The position numbers were made by a program, and so were the translations under genes. Below the pieces are notes generated by a model, which saw only the letters and a program-made list of their open reading frames with translations, was not told the DNA's origin and did no database searches. A DNA stretch of 39,090 bases from assembly GCA_000961695.1 (NCBI GenBank), contig LADW01000038.1:1-39090 (forward strand), read 5' to 3'. This document shows positions 32,857 through 39,090 of this stretch, piece after piece (the first letter of the stretch is position 1; the number at the start of each line of letters is the position of its first letter). The stretch is from Hyphomonadaceae bacterium BRH_c29 (GTDB lineage Bacteria; Pseudomonadota; Alphaproteobacteria; Caulobacterales; Hyphomonadaceae).

Positions 32857-33543
32857 ATGCGCATTGTCGGCCTCTTCCTGACCTGTTGTCTCCTGCTCGG
32901 GGCCTGCTCGAAGGCGGCTGAACCAGCCCCGCCAGCCGCGCCTGCTGCTGCATTGGCGCCAGGCAGCGAGGGCATCGACCTCTCTCATCACAATGGCCGC
33001 ATAAACTGGGACCAGCTGGACGCGGCGCCGCTCGATTTCATCTATTTCAAGGCCACTGAGGGCCGGGACTGGAAGGATACGCGGTTTCAGGAGAATTGGC
33101 TGGAGGCGAGCCAACGCGGCTGGCAGGTCGGCGCCTACCACTTCTATCTCCTCTGCAAGGACGGCGCGGCGCAGGCGGCGAATTTCATCCAGTCGGTCGA
33201 AGTGCGCGAGGGCACGCTACCGCCGGCTGTCGATCTCGAATACGCGCACAATTGCACGCCGGAGGGTTCGCGATCAGCAGTGCGAGCGGAGATTTCGGAG
33301 TTCCTGACGGCCATCGAGGCGGAATATGGCGTTCGGCCTGTGCTCTACACGACGCCGGAATTCTACCATGACTGGCTGGCCGGGCCGTTCGCGGACTATC
33401 CGGTCTGGATGCGCAGCCTGTCCGGCCCGCCGCAGGGCGAGGCGATGATCTGGCAATATTCGATGAAGGGAAAAGTGCCCGGGATCGAAGGGTTCGTGGA
33501 TCTGAACCGCGTGCCGGGGAAAAAGGCGCAGGCCCCCGAATGA
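32857..33543 (+). CDS. GH25-family muramidase, lipoprotein
   Basis: A 228-residue lysozyme-like N,O-diacetylmuramidase. The lipoprotein signal (LTCCLLLGAC, Cys17) anchors it in the envelope, followed by a Pro/Ala linker. The GH25 barrel shows GIDLSHHNGRINW with Asp41, FIYFKATEG, VGAYHFY, AVDLEY with Asp126 and Glu128 (the general acid of the family) and WQYS. I start at ATG 32857. A TTG at 32845, closer to GGGAAGGGG, would add four residues. The frame from 32779 is rejected because it puts the lipobox too far in. The gene is divergent from bactofilin and convergent with ilvC, whose terminator lies within its 3' end. GH25 enzymes with lipid anchors are expected to act on the cell's own peptidoglycan. 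Confidence 0.9.
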   Translation: MRIVGLFLTCCLLLGACSKAAEPAPPAAPAAALAPGSEGIDLSHHNGRINWDQLDAAPLDFIYFKATEGRDWKDTRFQENWLEASQRGWQVGAYHFYLLCKDGAAQAANFIQSVEVREGTLPPAVDLEYAHNCTPEGSRSAVRAEISEFLTAIEAEYGVRPVLYTTPEFYHDWLAGPFADYPVWMRSLSGPPQGEAMIWQYSMKGKVPGIEGFVDLNRVPGKKAQAPE

Positions 33544-33553
33544 GGCCTGCGCC
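33520..33553 (-). terminator. Intrinsic terminator of ilvC, inside the GH25 gene end
   Basis: On the minus strand GGCGCAGGCC (33553-33544) and GGCCTGCGCC (33534-33525) form a perfect 10-bp stem with a 9-base loop, followed by five T residues (33524-33520). It begins nine bases after the ilvC stop. Most of it is coding sequence for the last residues of the convergent GH25 gene. In the plus direction it lacks a T run and would terminate poorly. Confidence 0.8.
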
Positions 33554-33562
33554 GATAAGGAT

Positions 33563-34633
<1,071 letters not shown>

Positions 34634-35290
34634 TCAGGGTGCAGTGCATTCCCAGCCGTCGCTGACATTGGCGACGCCAATGATCAATTCGTTGAGCTTC
34701 GCGACCTTGTCCGACTGGCGGACATGGCGCGAGAAGTTCCGTTCGCCGCTCGCCGTCTGGACGCGGGTAATCACGTCCAGCGGGTCGAGCATCAGGACCG
34801 CGCGGCGCGAGCCGTCGGGGTTCTGGATGAACTCAATCCGCTCGGCATAGCCGGGCAGGTCGGGGGAGGCGGTTTCGAGCAGGGCAAGCGAGACCTGGCT
34901 GGCCACGCTGTCCGGCACGAGTGCGCGCAAATGGCAGACCGGCACGGCGCCGGAATTGTCCATGTCTGCTGGCACAGACCGGGCATCGAGGATCATCGCG
35001 CCCTGCACGTCGCTGACGGCATAAACATAGGTTGCGCCGCTCGGCGAAACGGCTGTGTCGACGATGCGGACCAGCGGTTTGGCGACTGGTCCGAAGATGG
35101 CATCGGCGCGATGTTCGAGGATCGCGGCGCGGTCGATATCGCATTTGAGCTGGGCCTTGCCCGCCTCCGGCGCGACGGCGAGGGCAACTCCGGCGACCTT
35201 GGGCTTGCAGCTTTCCGGCAAGGGCGTCTCGGCCAGGACCGGGCCTGCAAGGCAGGCTGCGATGAGGGACAGGGTGAGGAAATGCTTCAT
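34634..35290 (-). CDS. Exported protein of unknown function within the ilv cluster
   Basis: I do not recognise this protein. The 218-residue product has a signal peptide (about 1-20, LTLSLIAACLAGPVLA) and a mature chain with few cysteines (CKPKVAG, LKCDIDR, VCHLRAL and a final WECTAP), which could form two disulfides. A beta-rich segment SPSGATYVYAVSDVQGAMIL is apparent. Its ATG overlaps the ilvN stop by four bases (35287-35290), so it is translationally coupled to ilvN. Its periplasmic location gives no clear link to branched-chain synthesis. It lies 51 bases ahead of ilvC. Confidence 0.78.
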   Translation of the reverse strand: MKHFLTLSLIAACLAGPVLAETPLPESCKPKVAGVALAVAPEAGKAQLKCDIDRAAILEHRADAIFGPVAKPLVRIVDTAVSPSGATYVYAVSDVQGAMILDARSVPADMDNSGAVPVCHLRALVPDSVASQVSLALLETASPDLPGYAERIEFIQNPDGSRRAVLMLDPLDVITRVQTASGERNFSRHVRQSDKVAKLNELIIGVANVSDGWECTAP

Positions 35291-35856
35291 CCCTTTTCCT
35301 TTCCGCGCTTGATGGACAACACGCCCGTCCGGCTGACCTCGACGAGGCCAAGCGGGCGCATCAGGTCCACGAACTGGCTGATCTTGTCGGAGGCGCCGGT
35401 GAGTTCGAAAATGAAGCTCTCATTCGTCGTGTCGATGACATTGGCCCGGAAAATCTGGGCAATGCGCAGCGCTTCGACGCGCTTCTCGCCTGATCCGGCC
35501 ACTTTTATCAGGGACAGTTCACGCTCGATGCCGCGTTTGGACTTTGTGATGTCCACGACTTCGCCGACCGGAACGAGGCGCATCAGGTGGGCTTCGATCT
35601 GCTCCAGAATGTGCGGCGTGCCCTGGGTGACAATGGTGATGCGTGACTGGTGGCTGGACGCGTCGACTTCGGCGACGGTCAGGCTGTCAATGTTGTAGCC
35701 ACGGCCTGAGAACAGGCCGACCACGCGGGCGAGCACGCCCGGCTCGTTGTCGACCAGCACGGCCAGCGTGCGGCGCTCGACAGCCTCATCCGCATGGTTG
35801 AGGAAATAGGTCGATTTCGGGCCCGCCGGGGCGGTCGTTCCGGATCCGTCGCTCAT
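35287..35856 (-). CDS. ilvN: Acetolactate synthase small (regulatory) subunit
   Basis: The regulatory subunit of acetohydroxyacid synthase, which activates IlvB and gives feedback inhibition by valine. The 189-residue protein has an N-terminal ACT domain (about 28-105, RRTLAVLVDNEPGVLARVVGLFSGRGYNIDSL) and the usual C-terminal domain (about 110-185, RAQIFRANVIDTT-like segment, GVLSIKRG end). The first 25 residues (MSDGSGTTAPAGPKSTYF) are an extra disordered extension. It follows the membrane-protein gene with a 4-base overlap (35853-35856) and overlaps the next gene by four bases. ilvB lies one gene upstream rather than adjacent, which is unusual for ilvBN. Confidence 0.96.
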   Translation of the reverse strand: MSDGSGTTAPAGPKSTYFLNHADEAVERRTLAVLVDNEPGVLARVVGLFSGRGYNIDSLTVAEVDASSHQSRITIVTQGTPHILEQIEAHLMRLVPVGEVVDITKSKRGIERELSLIKVAGSGEKRVEALRIAQIFRANVIDTTNESFIFELTGASDKISQFVDLMRPLGLVEVSRTGVLSIKRGKEKG

Positions 35857-36551
35857 TGTACAGTCTCCGGCTGTTCGGGTTGGCGGGTAGAATTTTCGAT
35901 GGAGACCCCGGGACGCCGAGTCAAGAGTTGCTGCTTGAGGGCGTCGGCGCGGTCGATGGCCTGTTTCTGGTGAAGGCGTGTCTGCCCGTCATAGCGGCCG
36001 ACGACCTGGTTGAGGCGCCGAGGGTCCAGATGGGCCTGCAGCTCAGACACGACGAGGCGGCGGCAGTCATCGATAAAGGCTGCGCTATTGTCGCCGGTCG
36101 GGCCACCTTCGCGGGTCAGGGCCTGGATTTCGCTGTGAGCCCAGACCAAAGCGTCGAGGATCGGCGGGCGGGAGCCGCGATAGGCCCCTTCTTTCTCCAC
36201 GCCCTTTTTGGTCTCGTCCAGATTGGGGAAGAACATGCGGCCCCGGTCGATCAGGGACGAGATATTGATCAGCGTGGCCGTGCGGGCAGTCTGGAAGGCG
36301 CCCTCATTGCCATGCAGGTGACGCGTGCGTGCCAGCATGGCGGAGCGGACCAGCGTATCGATGGCGGCGTTGCCCCATTCGAGGCTGGAGCTGTCGATGG
36401 TCTGGCGCAGCTGTTCGGTGCGCAATTGGCGTTGCTTGCGGGTTTCGGCACGGCTTGCGAGCGCGCCGATCACGGCCGCAAAGGCCGAAAGCACGGTGAC
36501 GACTGTGCCGACATTGTCGACCAGCATCTTCCAGATGTCGTCAGTTGCCAT
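35853..36551 (-). CDS. Small membrane-anchored protein of unknown function between ilvB and ilvN
   Basis: I do not recognise a family. The 232-residue product has one N-terminal hydrophobic segment (about 12-34, VDNVGTVVTVLSAFAAVIGALA) and a long, charged alpha-helical remainder (SRAETRKQRQLRTEQLRQTI and later RRLVVSELQAHLDPRRL). The motif IDRGRMFFPN with nearby helices recalls small envelope or phage-defence-associated membrane proteins, but this is not enough to name one. The ATG at 36551 has AGGG 12 bases upstream, and a GTG directly before it (36554) would add one residue. It lies 42 bases after ilvB and overlaps ilvN by four bases, so it sits inside the ilv transcription unit. Confidence 0.75.
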   Translation of the reverse strand: MATDDIWKMLVDNVGTVVTVLSAFAAVIGALASRAETRKQRQLRTEQLRQTIDSSSLEWGNAAIDTLVRSAMLARTRHLHGNEGAFQTARTATLINISSLIDRGRMFFPNLDETKKGVEKEGAYRGSRPPILDALVWAHSEIQALTREGGPTGDNSAAFIDDCRRLVVSELQAHLDPRRLNQVVGRYDGQTRLHQKQAIDRADALKQQLLTRRPGVSIENSTRQPEQPETVQ

Positions 36552-36593
36552 CACCTTACCCTACAGCGGTGCCGGTTCCCGGTCTGTCCGAAG

Positions 36594-38366
36594 TCAGACC
36601 AGTTTGCGCCCGGCTTCACCAATCTCGTTACCAGTTATCTTGCCGAGGATCATCTCGTTATGTGCAGACCCCGACGGGATCATGGGCAAGCAGTTCTCGG
36701 CCTTTTCGACGCGGCAGTCGAACAGAACCGGGCCTTTATGCTCCAGCATCTCCGTGATTTTGTCGTCCAGCAGGGCCGGATCATCGCAGCGGATGCCGTG
36801 CGCGCCGAGGGCCTCAGCCAGCTTCACAAAGTCCGGCAGGCTCTCTGAATAGGAGTGCGAATAGCGCTCGCCGTGCAGCAATTCCTGCCATTGGCGGACC
36901 ATGCCCATCCATTCATTGTTGAGGATGAAAACCTTCACCGGCAGGCAGAACTGAACCGCGGTGGACAGTTCCTGCATCATCATCTGGATCGAGGCTTCGC
37001 CGGCAATATCGATGACGAGGGCGTCCGGATGGGCGCATTGCACGCCGACAGCCGCGGGCAGGCCATAGCCCATCGTGCCGAGGCCGCCAGAGGTCATCCA
37101 GTGGTTCGGTTCATCGAAATGGAAGAACTGAGCCGCCCACATCTGGTGCTGGCCAACCTCGGTCGTGATGAAGGTTTCGCGCTCACGGGTCAGGGCGTAG
37201 AGGCGTTCGATGGCGTATTGCGGTTTGATGACCGTATCGGAGGGCTCATAGCTGAAGCATTTCCGGGCGCGCCAGGTCTCGATTTCGGCCTTCCAGGGCT
37301 TCAGGTCCGGCCGTTTGCGCTTGCGATGCTTCACGGCGGCGAGCAGGGCCTCCAGCGCGGCGGCGCAATCGGCCACGACGGGCACATCGACGCGGACGAT
37401 CTTGTTGATCGAGGAGGGGTCGATGTCGATATGGACCTTCTTGGAGTTCGGCGAGAAGGCGTCGATCCGGCCGGTCACCCGGTCATCGAAGCGCGCGCCG
37501 ACGCAGATCATCAGGTCGCAATCATGCATCGCATTATTGGCTTCGAAGCTTCCATGCATGCCCAGCATGCCCAGCCAGTCCGGGTGCGAGGCCGGGAAGG
37601 CGCCAAGGCCCATCAACGTGGACGTGACCGGGATGCCGGTCTCGGCCTGCAGCTTGCGCAGGGCTTCGGAGGCATGCGGCCCGGAATTGATGACGCCGCC
37701 GCCGGTATAGAGGATCGGCCGGCGCGCCTGTGAGATCAGTTCGGCAACCGCTTCGATGGCTTCCGGATGCGGGTCGATCTGCGGCGAATAGGTCGGCTTG
37801 TGGACGCCTTCCTTGCCGATATAAGTGCCGGTCGCGAACTGGATGTCCTTCGGAATGTCGACGACCACAGGGCCGGGACGGCCGGATGTCGCGATCAGGA
37901 AGGCCTCGTGAATGACGCGGGCCAGCTGATCGACATCGGTCACCAGATAGTTGTGCTTGGCGCAGGAGCGGGTGATGCCCGTGATATCGGCTTCCTGGAA
38001 GGCATCCGTGCCGATCAGGTGCGAGGGAACCTGGCCCGTGATGACAACCATCGGGATCGAATCCATCAGCGCGTCCGTGATCGGCGTGACCATATTGGTT
38101 GCACCGGGGCCGGAGGTGACCAGCGCGACACCGCACTTGCCAGTGGAGCGGGCATAGCCTTCTGCGGCATGGCCGGCGCCCTGTTCGTGGCGCACCAGGA
38201 CGTGACGGATGTCGTCGGCCGCGAAGAGGGCGTCATAAATCGGTAGGACCGAGCCGCCCGGATAGCCAAACATGACCTCTACGCCCTGCTCGCGGAGTGC
38301 CGTGATTACAATCTCGGCGCCGGTCATCAGGCGGGTTTCGGTCTTTGGTTTGGTCTTGACGGTCAT
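36594..38366 (-). CDS. ilvB: Acetolactate synthase large (catalytic) subunit
   Basis: The thiamine-diphosphate and FAD enzyme that condenses pyruvate (or pyruvate plus 2-oxobutyrate), the first common step to Val, Leu and Ile. The 590-residue product has the N-terminal TPP motif FGYPGGSVLPIYD and the catalytic glutamate in RHEQGAGHAAEGYAR, with SGPGATN next, a central FAD domain (GARFDDRVTGR), and the C-terminal metal/TPP region IAGEASIQMMMQEL with NNEWMGMVRQWQ. I start at ATG 38366. The frame is open to 38465, but that stretch is the attenuator terminator and not coding. Upstream lie the leader peptide and attenuator, downstream a membrane-protein gene. The family's GDG near the TPP site reads GEA here. 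Confidence 0.97.
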   Translation of the reverse strand: MTVKTKPKTETRLMTGAEIVITALREQGVEVMFGYPGGSVLPIYDALFAADDIRHVLVRHEQGAGHAAEGYARSTGKCGVALVTSGPGATNMVTPITDALMDSIPMVVITGQVPSHLIGTDAFQEADITGITRSCAKHNYLVTDVDQLARVIHEAFLIATSGRPGPVVVDIPKDIQFATGTYIGKEGVHKPTYSPQIDPHPEAIEAVAELISQARRPILYTGGGVINSGPHASEALRKLQAETGIPVTSTLMGLGAFPASHPDWLGMLGMHGSFEANNAMHDCDLMICVGARFDDRVTGRIDAFSPNSKKVHIDIDPSSINKIVRVDVPVVADCAAALEALLAAVKHRKRKRPDLKPWKAEIETWRARKCFSYEPSDTVIKPQYAIERLYALTRERETFITTEVGQHQMWAAQFFHFDEPNHWMTSGGLGTMGYGLPAAVGVQCAHPDALVIDIAGEASIQMMMQELSTAVQFCLPVKVFILNNEWMGMVRQWQELLHGERYSHSYSESLPDFVKLAEALGAHGIRCDDPALLDDKITEMLEHKGPVLFDCRVEKAENCLPMIPSGSAHNEMILGKITGNEIGEAGRKLV

Positions 38367-38423
38367 GGCTTGGCTCTGGCGTCTGAGAGGGTTGAAAGGG
38401 TGGGGTTTCCGGGGATTGTTTTT

Positions 38424-38455
38424 AAAAAGAAAAAGGGCCTCCTCCGGAGACCCTT
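38424..38455 (-). terminator. ilv attenuator (intrinsic terminator ahead of ilvB)
   Basis: On the minus strand AAGGGTCTCC (38455-38446) pairs with GGAGGCCCTT (38442-38433), a 10-bp stem with one G-T pair and a 3-base loop. A strong TTTTTCTTTTT run (38434-38424) follows. It lies between the ilv leader peptide and ilvB. Its 5' arm includes CTCCGG (38449-38444), complementary to CCGGAG at 38494-38489, which offers an alternative antiterminator pairing. Confidence 0.85.
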
Positions 38456-38463
38456 TTGTGCGC

Positions 38464-38504
38464 ACACCCGCAACCGGTTCTGATCGAACTCCGGCTACGG
38501 GTGT
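38464..38504 (-). promoter_or_regulatory. Pause/protector hairpin of the ilv leader
   Basis: ACACCCGTAGCCGG (38504-38491) pairs with CCGGTTGCGGGTGT (38477-38464), a 14-bp helix with two G-T pairs and a 13-base loop. It covers the last codons and the stop of the leader peptide. It corresponds to the 1:2 hairpin of classical attenuators. If a ribosome stalls upstream, CCGGAG (38494-38489) would be released to pair with the terminator arm. Confidence 0.75.
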
Positions 38505-38533
38505 CTAAGTACGAGTACCTCTGATATGCGCAC
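38495..38533 (-). CDS. ilvB leader peptide (attenuation control)
   Basis: A 12-codon ORF starting at GTG 38533, with a strong GGAGGA seven bases upstream, and ending at TAG. It codes MRISEVLVLRHP, with an Ile at position 3 and a run of Val-Leu-Val-Leu at 6-9, the amino acids made by the operon. Together with the following 14-bp hairpin and terminator it forms a textbook transcription attenuator: plentiful charged Ile/Val/Leu tRNA allows the ribosome to reach the stop and the terminator to fold, and starvation stalls it in the control codons. Short leaders like this are usually missed by annotation. The alternative is chance, which the codon content, ribosome binding site and structures make unlikely. 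Confidence 0.8.
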   Translation of the reverse strand: MRISEVLVLRHP

Positions 38534-38557
38534 GTGCGTTTCCTCCAACGTCGGGGG

Positions 38558-39090
38558 TCAGGAATAATCTGCCGCAACCTCCCTGTCAATCTCTCTATAA
38601 AGGGCAAGAATAACCCGCATGCGATCGTTCATTTCCGTGCCGGGAATGCGCGGCCAGAACGGAAACTGGCGCCCGATCCAGGTGAACTGCCGCTTGGCAT
38701 AGCGCCGGCTGTCGCGTTTGGCGTTCTCAGCCGCAAGCTCCGCGCTGATTTCTCCGCGGGCAAAGGCGGCGAGCCAGGGCATGCCGTGGGCCTTCATGGC
38801 AGGCAGTTCGGGGTCGAGATCGCGTTCGATCAGCGCGCGCGCCTCGGCCATGGCGCCCTGCATCAGCATGCCTTCGAAGCGCCGGTCGATCTTCTGATAG
38901 AGTTTCGAGCGGGGCGGGGTGAGGGCAAAGCCGATCCATTCCCGGTCGAGCAGAACGGGCGGCTGGCGCTCTGTGTGGAAATCCGTGATCGGCCGGCCCG
39001 TGGCGAGCCAGACCTCATAGGCGCGGGCGAGGCGCTGCTTGTCGCCGGTGCCGAGCCGTTCGGCCGTGTCGGGGTCGTGCGGGGCAAGCC
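38558..39090 (-). CDS. miaA: tRNA dimethylallyltransferase, C-terminal part (runs off right edge)
   Basis: MiaA transfers a dimethylallyl group to A37 of tRNAs that read codons starting with U. The window holds the last 176 residues, which show the family pattern: HDPDTAERLGTGDKQRLARAYEVWLATGRP, then RSKLYQKIDRRFEGMLMQGAMAEARALI (two runs) and the C-terminal YAKRQFTWIGRQFPFW. The sequence is open at the right edge with no stop, and the nucleotide-binding N-terminus with its P-loop is outside the window. Reading in frame to the edge is needed, since there is no start codon in the first third of the visible part. Its 3' end carries the ilv promoter, a typical alphaproteobacterial arrangement. 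Confidence 0.92.
   Translation of the reverse strand, partial: LAPHDPDTAERLGTGDKQRLARAYEVWLATGRPITDFHTERQPPVLLDREWIGFALTPPRSKLYQKIDRRFEGMLMQGAMAEARALIERDLDPELPAMKAHGMPWLAAFARGEISAELAAENAKRDSRRYAKRQFTWIGRQFPFWPRIPGTEMNDRMRVILALYREIDREVAADYS
38561..38589 (-). promoter_or_regulatory. Candidate promoter of the ilv operon
   Basis: On the minus strand a perfect -35 TTGACA (38589-38584) is followed after 17 bases by TATTCC (38566-38561) as a weaker -10. Transcription would start near 38554, just before the leader peptide's ribosome binding site at 38546-38541. The promoter lies inside the last codons of miaA. Confidence 0.55.

Noticed and set aside
38367..38465. 33-residue N-terminal extension of IlvB
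   Set aside because: The stretch is the attenuator terminator and its T run. The family starts near the ATG at 38366.

Overview
The window looks like a piece of chromosome from an alphaproteobacterium of the Caulobacterales/Hyphomonadaceae type. The evidence is high GC content, a DivL-type kinase whose phospho-acceptor histidine is replaced by tyrosine, a full CtrA-type box (TTAA-N7-TTAA) and a CcrM-type GANTC site in front of it, a bactofilin, an Oar-like TonB-dependent receptor and alphaproteobacterial gene orders (infC-rpmI-rplT-pheS...pheT; miaA-ilvB...ilvN...ilvC). I see no tRNA, rRNA, CRISPR array, transposase, phage gene or other sign of recent transfer. Coding density is very high and no gene-free stretch exceeds 300 bases.

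Layout. 1-3.2 kb: the start of a lipoprotein gene running off the left edge, an alpha/beta hydrolase, and divergently a GT4 and a GT9 (heptosyltransferase-like) glycosyltransferase. 3.2-9.6 kb: translation block with infC (apparently starting at ATA), rpmI, rplT, an unannotated 53-residue very basic ORF, pheS, an ASCH-domain protein, a small membrane protein and pheT. 9.6-20.6 kb: a voltage-gated-type ion channel, a DUF454 protein, an alpha-2-macroglobulin lipoprotein paired with penicillin-binding protein 1C, an exported MsrA and a GT39 membrane glycosyltransferase. 20.6-26 kb: an Oar-like outer-membrane receptor preceded by an overlapping upstream ORF, then aguA-aguB (agmatine to putrescine). 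26-33.5 kb: an exported EF-hand protein diverging from divL, a small exported protein, a lipoprotein with a methyltransferase fold, an SDR oxidoreductase, a Sel1-repeat protein, a bactofilin and a GH25 lipoprotein muramidase. 33.5-39.1 kb, minus strand: branched-chain amino-acid biosynthesis, read as miaA (partial), an ilv leader peptide with attenuator, ilvB, a membrane protein, ilvN, a periplasmic protein and ilvC, ending in a terminator that lies inside the 3' end of the GH25 gene.

How the parts work together. The ilv region forms one regulated unit: a promoter inside the end of miaA, a 12-codon Ile/Val/Leu leader, a 14-bp hairpin covering its stop codon, an intrinsic terminator, and then the structural genes with two unrelated genes inserted through 4-base overlaps. 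The infC start suggests the usual IF3 self-control by a poor start codon. The envelope theme recurs (A2M/PBP1C, bactofilin/GH25, glycosyltransferases, Oar receptor), and DivL ties the region to the CckA-CtrA cell-cycle circuit. The most noteworthy items are the ATA start of infC, the 53-residue basic ORF, the ilv attenuator, the CtrA box at divL and the receptor's upstream ORF.
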